From Flavobacteriaceae bacterium UBA5079 (GTDB lineage: Bacteria > Bacteroidota > Bacteroidia > Flavobacteriales > Flavobacteriaceae): DNA of 5,829 nt. The stretch spans positions 83,255-89,083 of the forward strand of contig DIAL01000018.1 of the NCBI GenBank assembly GCA_002414705.1, read 5' to 3'. Position numbers and translations under genes: made by a program. Below are positions 1 to 5,829 of this stretch, piece by piece; positions within the stretch are counted from its first letter, which is position 1; each line of letters begins with the position of its first letter. Under the pieces are notes generated by a model. It had not been told where the DNA came from. It searched no databases and saw only the letters and a list, made by a program, of their open reading frames with translations.

Positions 1-169
1 AACATACTTTTTAGATAAAGAAAACTATCCGAAAAGAAAAAAGTGGATTAAAATAAAATTAATCATGAAAGTTTTTGGGCACGAGCATGCAGAAACCATT
101 ATGCAAGCGTTAAAAGATTATAATAACATCTTATTAGAGAAAGAAAAAAATAGTATTTCAAGAAACTAG
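1..169 (+). CDS. C-terminal tail of an unrecognised protein (5'-truncated)
   Basis: An open frame runs from base 2 to a TAG at 167-169 and gives 55 residues; the start lies upstream of the window. The tail is strongly basic in its first half (a PKRKKWIKIK stretch) and ends in a charged, probably helical segment with alternating Lys and Glu. An in-frame ATG at 65-67 is probably internal, because the open frame continues unbroken to the window edge. I see no motif that identifies a family. The gene lies on the same strand, about 100 bases ahead of the glycosyltransferase, so it may belong to the same cluster, but the gap is much larger than the junctions downstream. The tail does not look like the C-terminus of DarA as I remember it, although I could not compare them. 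The call rests on frame openness and position only. Confidence 0.6.
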   Translation, partial: TYFLDKENYPKRKKWIKIKLIMKVFGHEHAETIMQALKDYNNILLEKEKNSISRN

Positions 170-196
170 ATTCATTTATCTTAACCCATACTGTAT

Positions 197-224
197 TTTA
201 CTACTTATTGCTTTTAGTGGTAAA
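197..224 (+). other. AT-rich inverted repeat (weak hairpin)
   Basis: TTTACTACT at 197-205 pairs with AGTGGTAAA at 216-224, giving a 9-base-pair stem with one G-U pair and a 10-base loop. Only two pairs are G-C and no T tract follows, so it does not look like a standard intrinsic terminator. It directly abuts a second inverted repeat. It may be a chance result of base composition. Confidence 0.3.
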
Positions 225-242
225 GAAAAATCAGTATTTTTC
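225..242 (+). other. Perfect 7-bp inverted repeat (weak hairpin)
   Basis: GAAAAAT at 225-231 is perfectly complementary to ATTTTTC at 236-242 around the four-base loop CAGT. Apart from the terminal G-C pair the stem is all A-T, so it would be weak as RNA. No further T run follows. Together with the repeat ending at 224 it fills much of the space between the upstream gene and the glycosyltransferase, and it could be a weak terminator, an attenuator or an mRNA processing site. Confidence 0.3.
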
Positions 243-271
243 AGTCTCTAACACCAAAAGGCTTTTAGTAC

Positions 272-1468
272 GTGCAAAACCAATCTGTCACACAAAAAAT
301 TACCGATTTAAACGTTTGTGTTTTAATTCCAACGTATAACAATCAGCATACTTTAAAACGTGTGTTAGAGGGTGTTTTAACATATACTAACCATATTATT
401 ATTATAAATGATGGGTCAACGGATTCCACAATAGATATTCTAAAAAATTATCCTAACATTCAGCAAATCCATTTTTCCAAAAACAAAGGAAAAGGCATTG
501 CCTTGCGTACAGGATTTAAAAAAGCTATTTCTTTAGGTTATGATTTTGCCTTAACTATTGATTCCGATGGTCAACATTTTCCAAATGATATTCCAAATTT
601 CATAATTGAACTGGAACAACACGACACTAAAAATGTGTTGATTATTGGTTCTAGAAACATGAAACAAGAAGGTGTTCCTGGAAAAAGCAGTTTTGGAAAT
701 AAATTTTCTAATTTTTGGTTTTGGTTTGAAACAGGCATTAAACTCAAGGATACGCAATCCGGATTTCGTTTATACCCTTTACACGTTATTAAAAATTTAA
801 AATTTTTTACGTCTAAATTCGAATTTGAAATTGAAGTCATTGTCAAATTGGCTTGGAAAGATACAGATGTTAAAAACATGCCAATTCAAGAACTTTATGA
901 TGAAACCGAACGCGTATCTCACTTTCGACCGTTTCAAGATTTTACGCGTATTAGCATCCTAAATACGTGGTTGGTTTTTCTAACACTTATTTACTACAAA
1001 CCACGACAACTTTTCCGAAATATTAAAAAAAAAGGGCTTAAACGATTTTTTGTTGAAGATTTTCTGGGGAGTAACGATTCACCAAAAAAGAAAGCACTAT
1101 CCGTAGCTTTAGGCGTTTTTATTGGGTTTTCTCCTCTCTGGGGACTTCAAACTATTCTTGTTTTAATGCTAGCTGTATTTTTCAGACTTAATAAAACCAT
1201 TGCTTTTGCTTTCTCCAATGTTAGTTTACCGCCTTTTATTCCCTTTATAATTTATGGCAGCCTAGAGTTAGGACAAGTAATTCTACAAGAACCTATTTCG
1301 TATTCTGTTAATGATTTGATGGAAAATTTAGAGGTTTTAGAGCATCTTAAAACGTATATTGTAGGAAGTTTTGCTCTAGCCACACTTGGAGCCATGGTGT
1401 TTGGTTTATCTGCCTATTTTTTCTTCGGCATTTTTAAAAAAAAGAAACGCGTTTTACAACATGACTAA
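272..1468 (+). CDS. Family 2 glycosyltransferase fused to a DUF2062 membrane domain
   Basis: This 398-residue protein is predicted to transfer a sugar from an activated donor to a lipid or polyene acceptor at the inner membrane. Residues 14-215 form a GT-A domain of the DPM1/Dpm-like type. They show the entry motif VLIPTYNN (17-24), NDGSTD (46-51), the turn NKGKG (71-75), the metal-binding DSDGQH (97-102, Asp97 and Asp99), GSRN (126-129) and the acceptor-loop signature DTQSGFR (160-166), all apparently intact. A hydrophobic stretch at about 225-245 is followed by a basic linker. From about residue 269 comes DUF2062 (SPKKKALSVALGVFIGFSP-type start, two or three membrane segments), ending in a basic cytosolic tail. 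The start is GTG: an in-frame stop lies two codons upstream, and no ATG occurs before the catalytic motifs. The 3' end overlaps the next gene by 8 bases. Donor and acceptor cannot be read from the sequence; a role in decorating an aryl polyene or its lipid carrier is inferred from context. Confidence 0.9.
   Translation: MQNQSVTQKITDLNVCVLIPTYNNQHTLKRVLEGVLTYTNHIIIINDGSTDSTIDILKNYPNIQQIHFSKNKGKGIALRTGFKKAISLGYDFALTIDSDGQHFPNDIPNFIIELEQHDTKNVLIIGSRNMKQEGVPGKSSFGNKFSNFWFWFETGIKLKDTQSGFRLYPLHVIKNLKFFTSKFEFEIEVIVKLAWKDTDVKNMPIQELYDETERVSHFRPFQDFTRISILNTWLVFLTLIYYKPRQLFRNIKKKGLKRFFVEDFLGSNDSPKKKALSVALGVFIGFSPLWGLQTILVLMLAVFFRLNKTIAFAFSNVSLPPFIPFIIYGSLELGQVILQEPISYSVNDLMENLEVLEHLKTYIVGSFALATLGAMVFGLSAYFFFGIFKKKKRVLQHD
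1461..1468 (+). other. ATGACTAA stop/start overlap (translational coupling)
   Basis: The exporter's ATG at 1461-1463 lies just upstream of the glycosyltransferase TAA at 1466-1468, in a different frame. This 8-base overlap decides the start of the exporter, because MTNFFYNIYLW followed by a basic residue pair and the first membrane helix is a normal exporter N-terminus. An earlier in-frame ATG at 1386 would add 25 residues encoded inside the DUF2062 region. No strong Shine-Dalgarno sequence precedes the ATG, so reinitiation by ribosomes finishing the upstream gene is likely. Confidence 0.75.
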
Positions 1469-4400
1469 TTTTTTTTATAACATATATCTTTGGATTACTT
1501 CTAGAAAATTAATTAGTTTTTTAGGCTTACTTGTCGTGGTTTCTGGACTTGTAGTTTTAGCGTCTAACATTACGTTTGAGGAAGATATTACCAAACTTAT
1601 TCCTACAAGTGATGAAAATGAAGATGCTCAAAAAGTTTTAAAAACAGTCAATTTTGCTGATAAGATTATTGTGAATATTACACGTGAATCTGGTGCTTCT
1701 GTTCAAGATTTAACCCAATACGCTTCGCAATTTATTGATAGTTTAGAAACACATTCCCAACCCTATTTTAATAAAATTCAAGGCCAAATTCCGGATGAAA
1801 CCGTTTTAAACACTTTAGATTTTGTTTATGAAAATTTACCGCTTTTTTTAGAAGCCGAAGATTATAATACAATTCAGACTAAATTACATTCAGACAGCCT
1901 TCAAGCCATTACCAAAGCACATTATAAAACCCTTATTTCACCTTCGGGATTTGTTGCTAAAGAAACCATTTTACGCGATCCTTTAGGTTTATCCTTTGTG
2001 GCTCTAAAAAAATTACAGCAGTTAAGTTTTGGCGATGCCTTTATTTTAGAAAACGGCTTTCTGTTAAGCAAAGACAAGCAGCATTTATTATTGTTTATTA
2101 CACCAACGCACAAGTCCAGTGAAACATCCGAAAATGCTCTTTTTGCTGAACAGCTCTATTCTTTGCGTGACCAATTAAATACCGATTTCGAAAACACCGT
2201 TAGTAGCGAATATTTTGGAGGTGCTTTAATTGCTGTTGCAAACGCTAAACAAATAAAACTTGATATTCAATTAACGGTATCCATTGCCATGAGTATCCTT
2301 CTTTTGATATTAATTGTGTTCTACAAAAAAATATCGATTCCACTTATATTATTTACGCCAACCGCTTTTGGTGCCTTACTTGCCGTTGCCATGTTATTTG
2401 TAATACGCACCAATATTTCTGCTATTTCTTTAGGTATTGGTTCTGTTTTATTAGGAATTACCTTGGATTATGCCTTACATATTTTAACACACATAAGGAG
2501 TAATAACAACGTAAAAGAACTGTACCAAGACATTACAAAACCTATTTTAATGAGTAGTTTAACAACGGCTTTGGCTTTTTTATGTTTACTGTTTTTAAAA
2601 TCGCAAGCCCTTCAAGATCTAGGAATTTTTGCAGCTATTAGTGTTTTGGGAGCTTCTATATTCTCTTTAATTTTTATTCCTCAAGCGTACCGAATTAATC
2701 AAAAATCACTTCAAAAGAAAACCATTTTAGATACAGCAGCCAAATACCCATTTCATAAAAACAAATGGCTCATTGGTGGATTAGTCGCTTTATTCGTGTT
2801 GAGCATTTTTACCTATAGTAAAGCAGGTTTTAATAATGACATTTCCCAACTAAACTATGAGCCTGACGAATTAATGCAAGCGCAACAACGTTTAGATGCC
2901 TTAACCAATATTCAATCCAAATCAGTTTATTTAGCCGCTTATGGTTCTAATTCAGAAGAAGCTATTTCATCTAACGATTTGGTGTTTTCAAAACTTCAAA
3001 AGCTTAAAAAAGAGAATCAAATTATCAATTTTAGTTCTATTGGTGCTTTGGTACAAAGTCCAGAACAGCAACAAAAACACATCCAAGCTTGGCAGAATTT
3101 CTGGCAACCAGAAACAATATCTTTTACGAAACAAGAACTAATTTCAAGTGGTAAAATACTCGGATTTAAACCTACTACCTTCAACCAGTTTTACAACGCG
3201 ATAGAAGCCGATTTCAAAACGTTAAGCCTTCAGGATTTTAAAGCCTTAAACACCGTTTCTATTGAAGATTACATTAGTGAAACCGATGATTTTTCTACCG
3301 TTACTTCATTAGTCAAATTAGAAGACAATCAAACAGAAGCATTCATAAAAACTTTTGAAAACCAACCACAAACCTTGGTAATTGACCGCAAACAAATGAA
3401 TGAAACCTTTTTAGGCGGACTAAAAAACGATTTTAATAGGTTAGTTGGTTATTCATTATTAGTCGTTTTAATATTGCTATTACTTTTTTATAGAAGTGTG
3501 TCTCTAACATTAGTAACCGCTTTACCAATTGCATTAACTTGGTTGTTAACCATTGGTATTATGGGTTTAACAGGTATAGAGTTTAATATTTTCAACATCA
3601 TTATATCCACGTTTATTTTCGGTTTGGGTATTGATTATAGCATTTTTATTACCAACGGATTATTACATGAATTAAAAACAGGCGAACGTGTTTTACCAAC
3701 TCATAAAACGTCTATTATTCTGTCTGTAATCACCACTATTTTAGGTGTTGGTGTCCTAGTTTTTGCGAAACATCCTGCACTTTTTAGTATTTCTTTGGTT
3801 TCTATTATTGGTATTTTTTCTGCATTATGCATTTCATTTGTGCTGCAACCGTTATTTTTTAAATTCTTTATAGGTAGCAAAACCAATAGACCAGCACCAG
3901 TTTTGTTGTTCATTTTTTCTTCTATTTCATTTACATATTATGGACTTGGCGGTTTGGTTTTATCCATTTTTGGATTAATTGTTTCAAAAGTAATTCCAAT
4001 AAGCATGAAGAAAAAAATGGGATGGTTTCACCGACTCATGTCCAAGTTTATGAAATCGGTTTTAGATTCCTATCCATTCACAAAAACCACTATATTAAAT
4101 CCACATAACGAAACCTTTAAAAAACAAGCAGTTATTATTGCAAACCACACGTCTTTCCTGGATATTTTGGCAATTGGAATGTTACATCCAAAGATCATTT
4201 TTCTTGTAAATGATTGGGTTTACAACTCGCCATTCTTTGGCAAAGCGGTAAAGTTGGCTGGCTTCTATCCTGTTTCTAGCGGCATTGAAAATGGTGTAAC
4301 GCACTTACAGAAAAAGGTAGACCAAGGCTATTCACTTATGGCTTTTCCGGAAGGCACACGTTCTTATACACACAAAATGAAACGGTTTCATAAAGGTGCT

Positions 4401-5144
4401 TTTTATTTGGCAGATCAATTTAAATTAGATGTTGTTCCAGTTATTATTCACGGGAATTCTGAAATATTACCGAAAGGCAATTTTGTTATTAAAAGCGGCC
4501 ATTTATCAGTAAAAATACTAGAGCGAATTCCTTTTGAAGACAAAAGCTATGGGAATACGGATCGGGAACGCACTAAAAATATTAGTGCTCATTTTAAATC
4601 GAAATTTAAAGACTTCAGAAATCATGCTGAAAACGCAACCTATTTTCATAATATGGTTTTGGAGGAATTTCGCTACAAAGATTACGATCTGTATCAATCC
4701 GTAAAAACCGATTTAAAAACACATCAAAACACCTACAAATTTATATTGAACACGTTGGACGAAAGTGAGCGTATTACGCATATTTCAAATGCGGATGGTC
4801 AATTAGATTTTCTAATTGCTTTGGATGGTCCAAGCAGAAATATTACTAATTTTTTAGAAAATTCGGTCTCGCGAAAATTGGTGCAACATAGCTTTATTAC
4901 CAACAATCATTATAAAATTCATGTAATTGATACAAAACAGGACGCCATTAAAAATTTAGCAAATACCATTATTATTAATTCTGATGTGTTAACACAAACG
5001 GATTTAGAAGCATTAAATACACAAAAAGTAGCACGCATTATACTTCTTTTTAAAAGCACAAAACGCTATTTAGCTATATTTGAAAAACACAAGTACCAGA
5101 TTAATCATCAAACACCAGATTTAATCCTTTTAACCAAGCACTAA
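1461..5144 (+). CDS. MMPL/RND-type exporter fused to a PlsC-type acyltransferase and a degenerate methyltransferase-like domain
   Basis: This 1227-residue protein is probably an inner-membrane lipid or pigment exporter that also acylates its cargo. Helix TM1 (17-35) precedes a periplasmic loop (36-270), TM2-TM6 (271-407), TM7 (437-457), a second loop (458-660) and TM8-TM12 (661-800). The two halves are internal repeats: DIT.L after TM1 matches DIS.L after TM7, and each half has an Asp-Tyr pair in its fourth helix (Asp336-Tyr337, Asp725-Tyr726), the proton-relay arrangement known in MmpL3. Two further hydrophobic segments (814-845) lead into a lysophospholipid acyltransferase domain (about 880-1045) with NHTSFLD (His896, Asp901), FPEGTR (962-967) and VPVIIHG (991-997). 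Motif II is altered (AGFYPVSSG, 933-941). The tail from about 1070 resembles the Rossmann methyltransferase found after such acyltransferases in Bacteroidota but lacks a glycine-rich SAM loop. The arrangement recalls APE/flexirubin clusters, where a predicted MMPL exporter and an acyltransferase occur, often as separate genes. The domain calls are firm; the substrate is inferred. Confidence 0.9.
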   Translation: MTNFFYNIYLWITSRKLISFLGLLVVVSGLVVLASNITFEEDITKLIPTSDENEDAQKVLKTVNFADKIIVNITRESGASVQDLTQYASQFIDSLETHSQPYFNKIQGQIPDETVLNTLDFVYENLPLFLEAEDYNTIQTKLHSDSLQAITKAHYKTLISPSGFVAKETILRDPLGLSFVALKKLQQLSFGDAFILENGFLLSKDKQHLLLFITPTHKSSETSENALFAEQLYSLRDQLNTDFENTVSSEYFGGALIAVANAKQIKLDIQLTVSIAMSILLLILIVFYKKISIPLILFTPTAFGALLAVAMLFVIRTNISAISLGIGSVLLGITLDYALHILTHIRSNNNVKELYQDITKPILMSSLTTALAFLCLLFLKSQALQDLGIFAAISVLGASIFSLIFIPQAYRINQKSLQKKTILDTAAKYPFHKNKWLIGGLVALFVLSIFTYSKAGFNNDISQLNYEPDELMQAQQRLDALTNIQSKSVYLAAYGSNSEEAISSNDLVFSKLQKLKKENQIINFSSIGALVQSPEQQQKHIQAWQNFWQPETISFTKQELISSGKILGFKPTTFNQFYNAIEADFKTLSLQDFKALNTVSIEDYISETDDFSTVTSLVKLEDNQTEAFIKTFENQPQTLVIDRKQMNETFLGGLKNDFNRLVGYSLLVVLILLLLFYRSVSLTLVTALPIALTWLLTIGIMGLTGIEFNIFNIIISTFIFGLGIDYSIFITNGLLHELKTGERVLPTHKTSIILSVITTILGVGVLVFAKHPALFSISLVSIIGIFSALCISFVLQPLFFKFFIGSKTNRPAPVLLFIFSSISFTYYGLGGLVLSIFGLIVSKVIPISMKKKMGWFHRLMSKFMKSVLDSYPFTKTTILNPHNETFKKQAVIIANHTSFLDILAIGMLHPKIIFLVNDWVYNSPFFGKAVKLAGFYPVSSGIENGVTHLQKKVDQGYSLMAFPEGTRSYTHKMKRFHKGAFYLADQFKLDVVPVIIHGNSEILPKGNFVIKSGHLSVKILERIPFEDKSYGNTDRERTKNISAHFKSKFKDFRNHAENATYFHNMVLEEFRYKDYDLYQSVKTDLKTHQNTYKFILNTLDESERITHISNADGQLDFLIALDGPSRNITNFLENSVSRKLVQHSFITNNHYKIHVIDTKQDAIKNLANTIIINSDVLTQTDLEALNTQKVARIILLFKSTKRYLAIFEKHKYQINHQTPDLILLTKH

Positions 5145-5148
5145 TTTG
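5142..5148 (+). other. TAA-T-TTG junction deciding a TTG start
   Basis: The exporter stop TAA (5142-5144) is followed after one base by TTG (5146-5148), which opens the oxidoreductase frame. The first in-frame ATG of that frame comes after the FAD-binding glycine motif and would destroy the fold, so TTG is the most reasonable start. The one-base spacing suggests translational coupling. Confidence 0.7.
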
Positions 5149-5829
5149 AAACCAAAATCACATTATGATATTGTTATTGTTGGCAGCGGATTAGGCGGAC
5201 TAGTTTCAGCTATCATTATGGCAAAGGAAGGTTACAGCGTTTGTGTTTTGGAAAAAAATCAACAGTTTGGTGGCAATTTGCAAACTTTCTCCAGAAACAA
5301 ATCCATTTTTGATACAGGTGTCCATTATATTGGGAGTTTAAGCAAAGGCGAAAACTTATACCAATATTTCAATTATTTGGGTATTATGGATGGCTTATCA
5401 CTCAAAAAAATGGATGAAGATGGGTTTGATGTTATTAGTTTTGATGATGATGAAAACGATTATAAATATGCACAAGGTTTTGATAAATTTATCGCTCAAT
5501 TAACAACCTATTTTCCTGAAGAAGAAAAAGCAATAAATACCTATTGCCAACAAATTAAAGCAACCTGTGATACGTTTCCCCTTTACAGATTAAAATCTGG
5601 AAGTCCTTATGCTGATGATGTTTTTCAGCTTCAAGTTAAATCTTATTTAGAATCTATTACCAAAAATAAACGCTTACAAGCTGTTTTAGCTGGCTCCAAT
5701 TTTTTATATGCTGGAGATGGTTATAAAACACCTTTTTATGTACATTCTCTTTCCGTTAATTCCTATATAGAAAGTGCATATCGTTGTATAAATGGTGGTA
5801 GCCAAATAACAAAATTGCTTGTAAAACAA
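5146..5829 (+). CDS. FAD-dependent oxidoreductase, phytoene desaturase/CrtISO/RetSat-like (3'-truncated)
   Basis: The first 228 residues are present and the frame is open to the window edge; family members are usually about 500 residues, so more than half is missing. A short leader is followed by strand HYDIVIVG and the dinucleotide-binding motif GSGLGG (13-18). Glu36, at the end of the second strand (VCVLEK), would bind the ribose of the FAD adenosine. FGGNLQTF (41-48) and DTGVHYIG (56-63) are typical of the carotenoid isomerase/retinol saturase branch of the CrtI-like flavoproteins. The enzyme probably acts on a long conjugated or isoprenoid-like chain as a desaturase, saturase or isomerase. 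In this setting a polyene acyl chain is a plausible substrate, but a carotenoid cannot be excluded. It is the third gene of the apparent operon, one base after the exporter stop. A TTG start is used because the first in-frame ATG follows the nucleotide-binding motif. Confidence 0.88.
   Translation, partial: MKPKSHYDIVIVGSGLGGLVSAIIMAKEGYSVCVLEKNQQFGGNLQTFSRNKSIFDTGVHYIGSLSKGENLYQYFNYLGIMDGLSLKKMDEDGFDVISFDDDENDYKYAQGFDKFIAQLTTYFPEEEKAINTYCQQIKATCDTFPLYRLKSGSPYADDVFQLQVKSYLESITKNKRLQAVLAGSNFLYAGDGYKTPFYVHSLSVNSYIESAYRCINGGSQITKLLVKQ

Larger units (their letters stand above)
170..271 (+). other. Intergenic gap with no clear promoter
   Basis: All three + frames hold stops here, including a TAG at 266-268 just before the next gene. 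No good match to the Bacteroidota promoter consensus (TTG, about 19 bases, TAnnTTTG) is present. The nearest is TATTTTTC at 235-242, which lacks the final G and has no well-spaced TTG. AAAAGG at 256-261 could act as a weak ribosome-binding site for the GTG at 272. Transcription may read through from the upstream gene. Confidence 0.5.

Noticed and set aside
210..269. Nine-base direct repeat GCTTTTAGT at 210-218 and 261-269
   Set aside because: Two copies of a short AT-rich word 51 bases apart are not unusual here, and no third copy or operator-like symmetry is seen.
551..879. Two overlapping open frames on the - strand inside the glycosyltransferase
   Set aside because: They lie opposite conserved catalytic motifs of a well-supported gene, match no family I recognise and overlap each other in different frames.
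1445..1454. Palindrome AAACGCGTTT as an operator
   Set aside because: It lies inside the coding end of the glycosyltransferase with no promoter next to it; a single 10-base palindrome is expected by chance at this scale.
1386..1460. Earlier ATG at 1386 as the exporter start
   Set aside because: The 25 added residues come from the second frame of the DUF2062 coding region, and the ATG at 1461 gives a typical exporter N-terminus and a standard short overlap.
1922..2113. Short - strand open frame inside the exporter gene
   Set aside because: It is antisense to the first periplasmic loop of an intact gene and its translation shows no domain features.
2941..3141. 66-codon + strand open frame in another frame of the exporter gene
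   Set aside because: It has no recognisable domain and is fully contained in the second periplasmic loop coding region.
3701..3913. 70-codon - strand open frame inside the exporter gene
   Set aside because: It is antisense to the conserved membrane helices TM11-TM12; its codons reflect the complement of hydrophobic residues.
1..5829. Mobile elements, CRISPR arrays, tRNA or rRNA genes
   Set aside because: No transposase motifs, terminal inverted repeats, regularly spaced repeats or cloverleaf-like segments were seen, and the coding density leaves no room for them.

Overview
The window is AT-rich, and its non-ATG starts (GTG, TTG), poor Shine-Dalgarno sequences and protein families point to a member of the Bacteroidota, most likely a Flavobacteriaceae. 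This is inferred from composition and gene content; there is no rRNA or other phylogenetic marker. All genes lie on the + strand and are tightly packed.

Layout. Bases 1-169 hold the C-terminal tail of an upstream gene that I do not recognise. A gap of about 100 bases (170-271) contains two small, abutting AT-rich hairpins and no clear promoter. Bases 272-1468 encode a family 2 glycosyltransferase of the dolichyl-phosphate-mannose-synthase type fused to a C-terminal membrane DUF2062 domain. Bases 1461-5144 encode a 1227-residue multidomain membrane protein: a 12-helix MMPL/RND-type exporter, two extra membrane helices, a PlsC-type lysophospholipid acyltransferase, and a C-terminal domain that looks like a methyltransferase without its SAM-binding motif. 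Bases 5146-5829 encode the first 228 residues of an FAD-dependent phytoene desaturase/carotenoid isomerase/RetSat-like oxidoreductase, cut by the window edge.

The last three genes are almost certainly one operon: the first pair overlaps by 8 bases and the second pair is separated by a single base. Glycosyltransferase, MMPL exporter, acyltransferase and CrtI-like oxidoreductase together resemble the accessory part of aryl-polyene/flexirubin pigment clusters, in which a polyene acyl chain is made by dedicated fatty-acid-type enzymes, attached to a lipid or resorcinol carrier and moved to the outer membrane. No diagnostic flexirubin gene (darA, darB, an aromatic ammonia-lyase, dedicated ketosynthases) lies in the window, so this assignment is an inference from context.

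The system is probably not wholly new. The points most worth following up are the exporter-acyltransferase-dead-methyltransferase fusion, an altered acyltransferase motif II, and homopolymeric A tracts placed at a domain boundary and at a gene junction, where slippage would give a truncated or a fused product.
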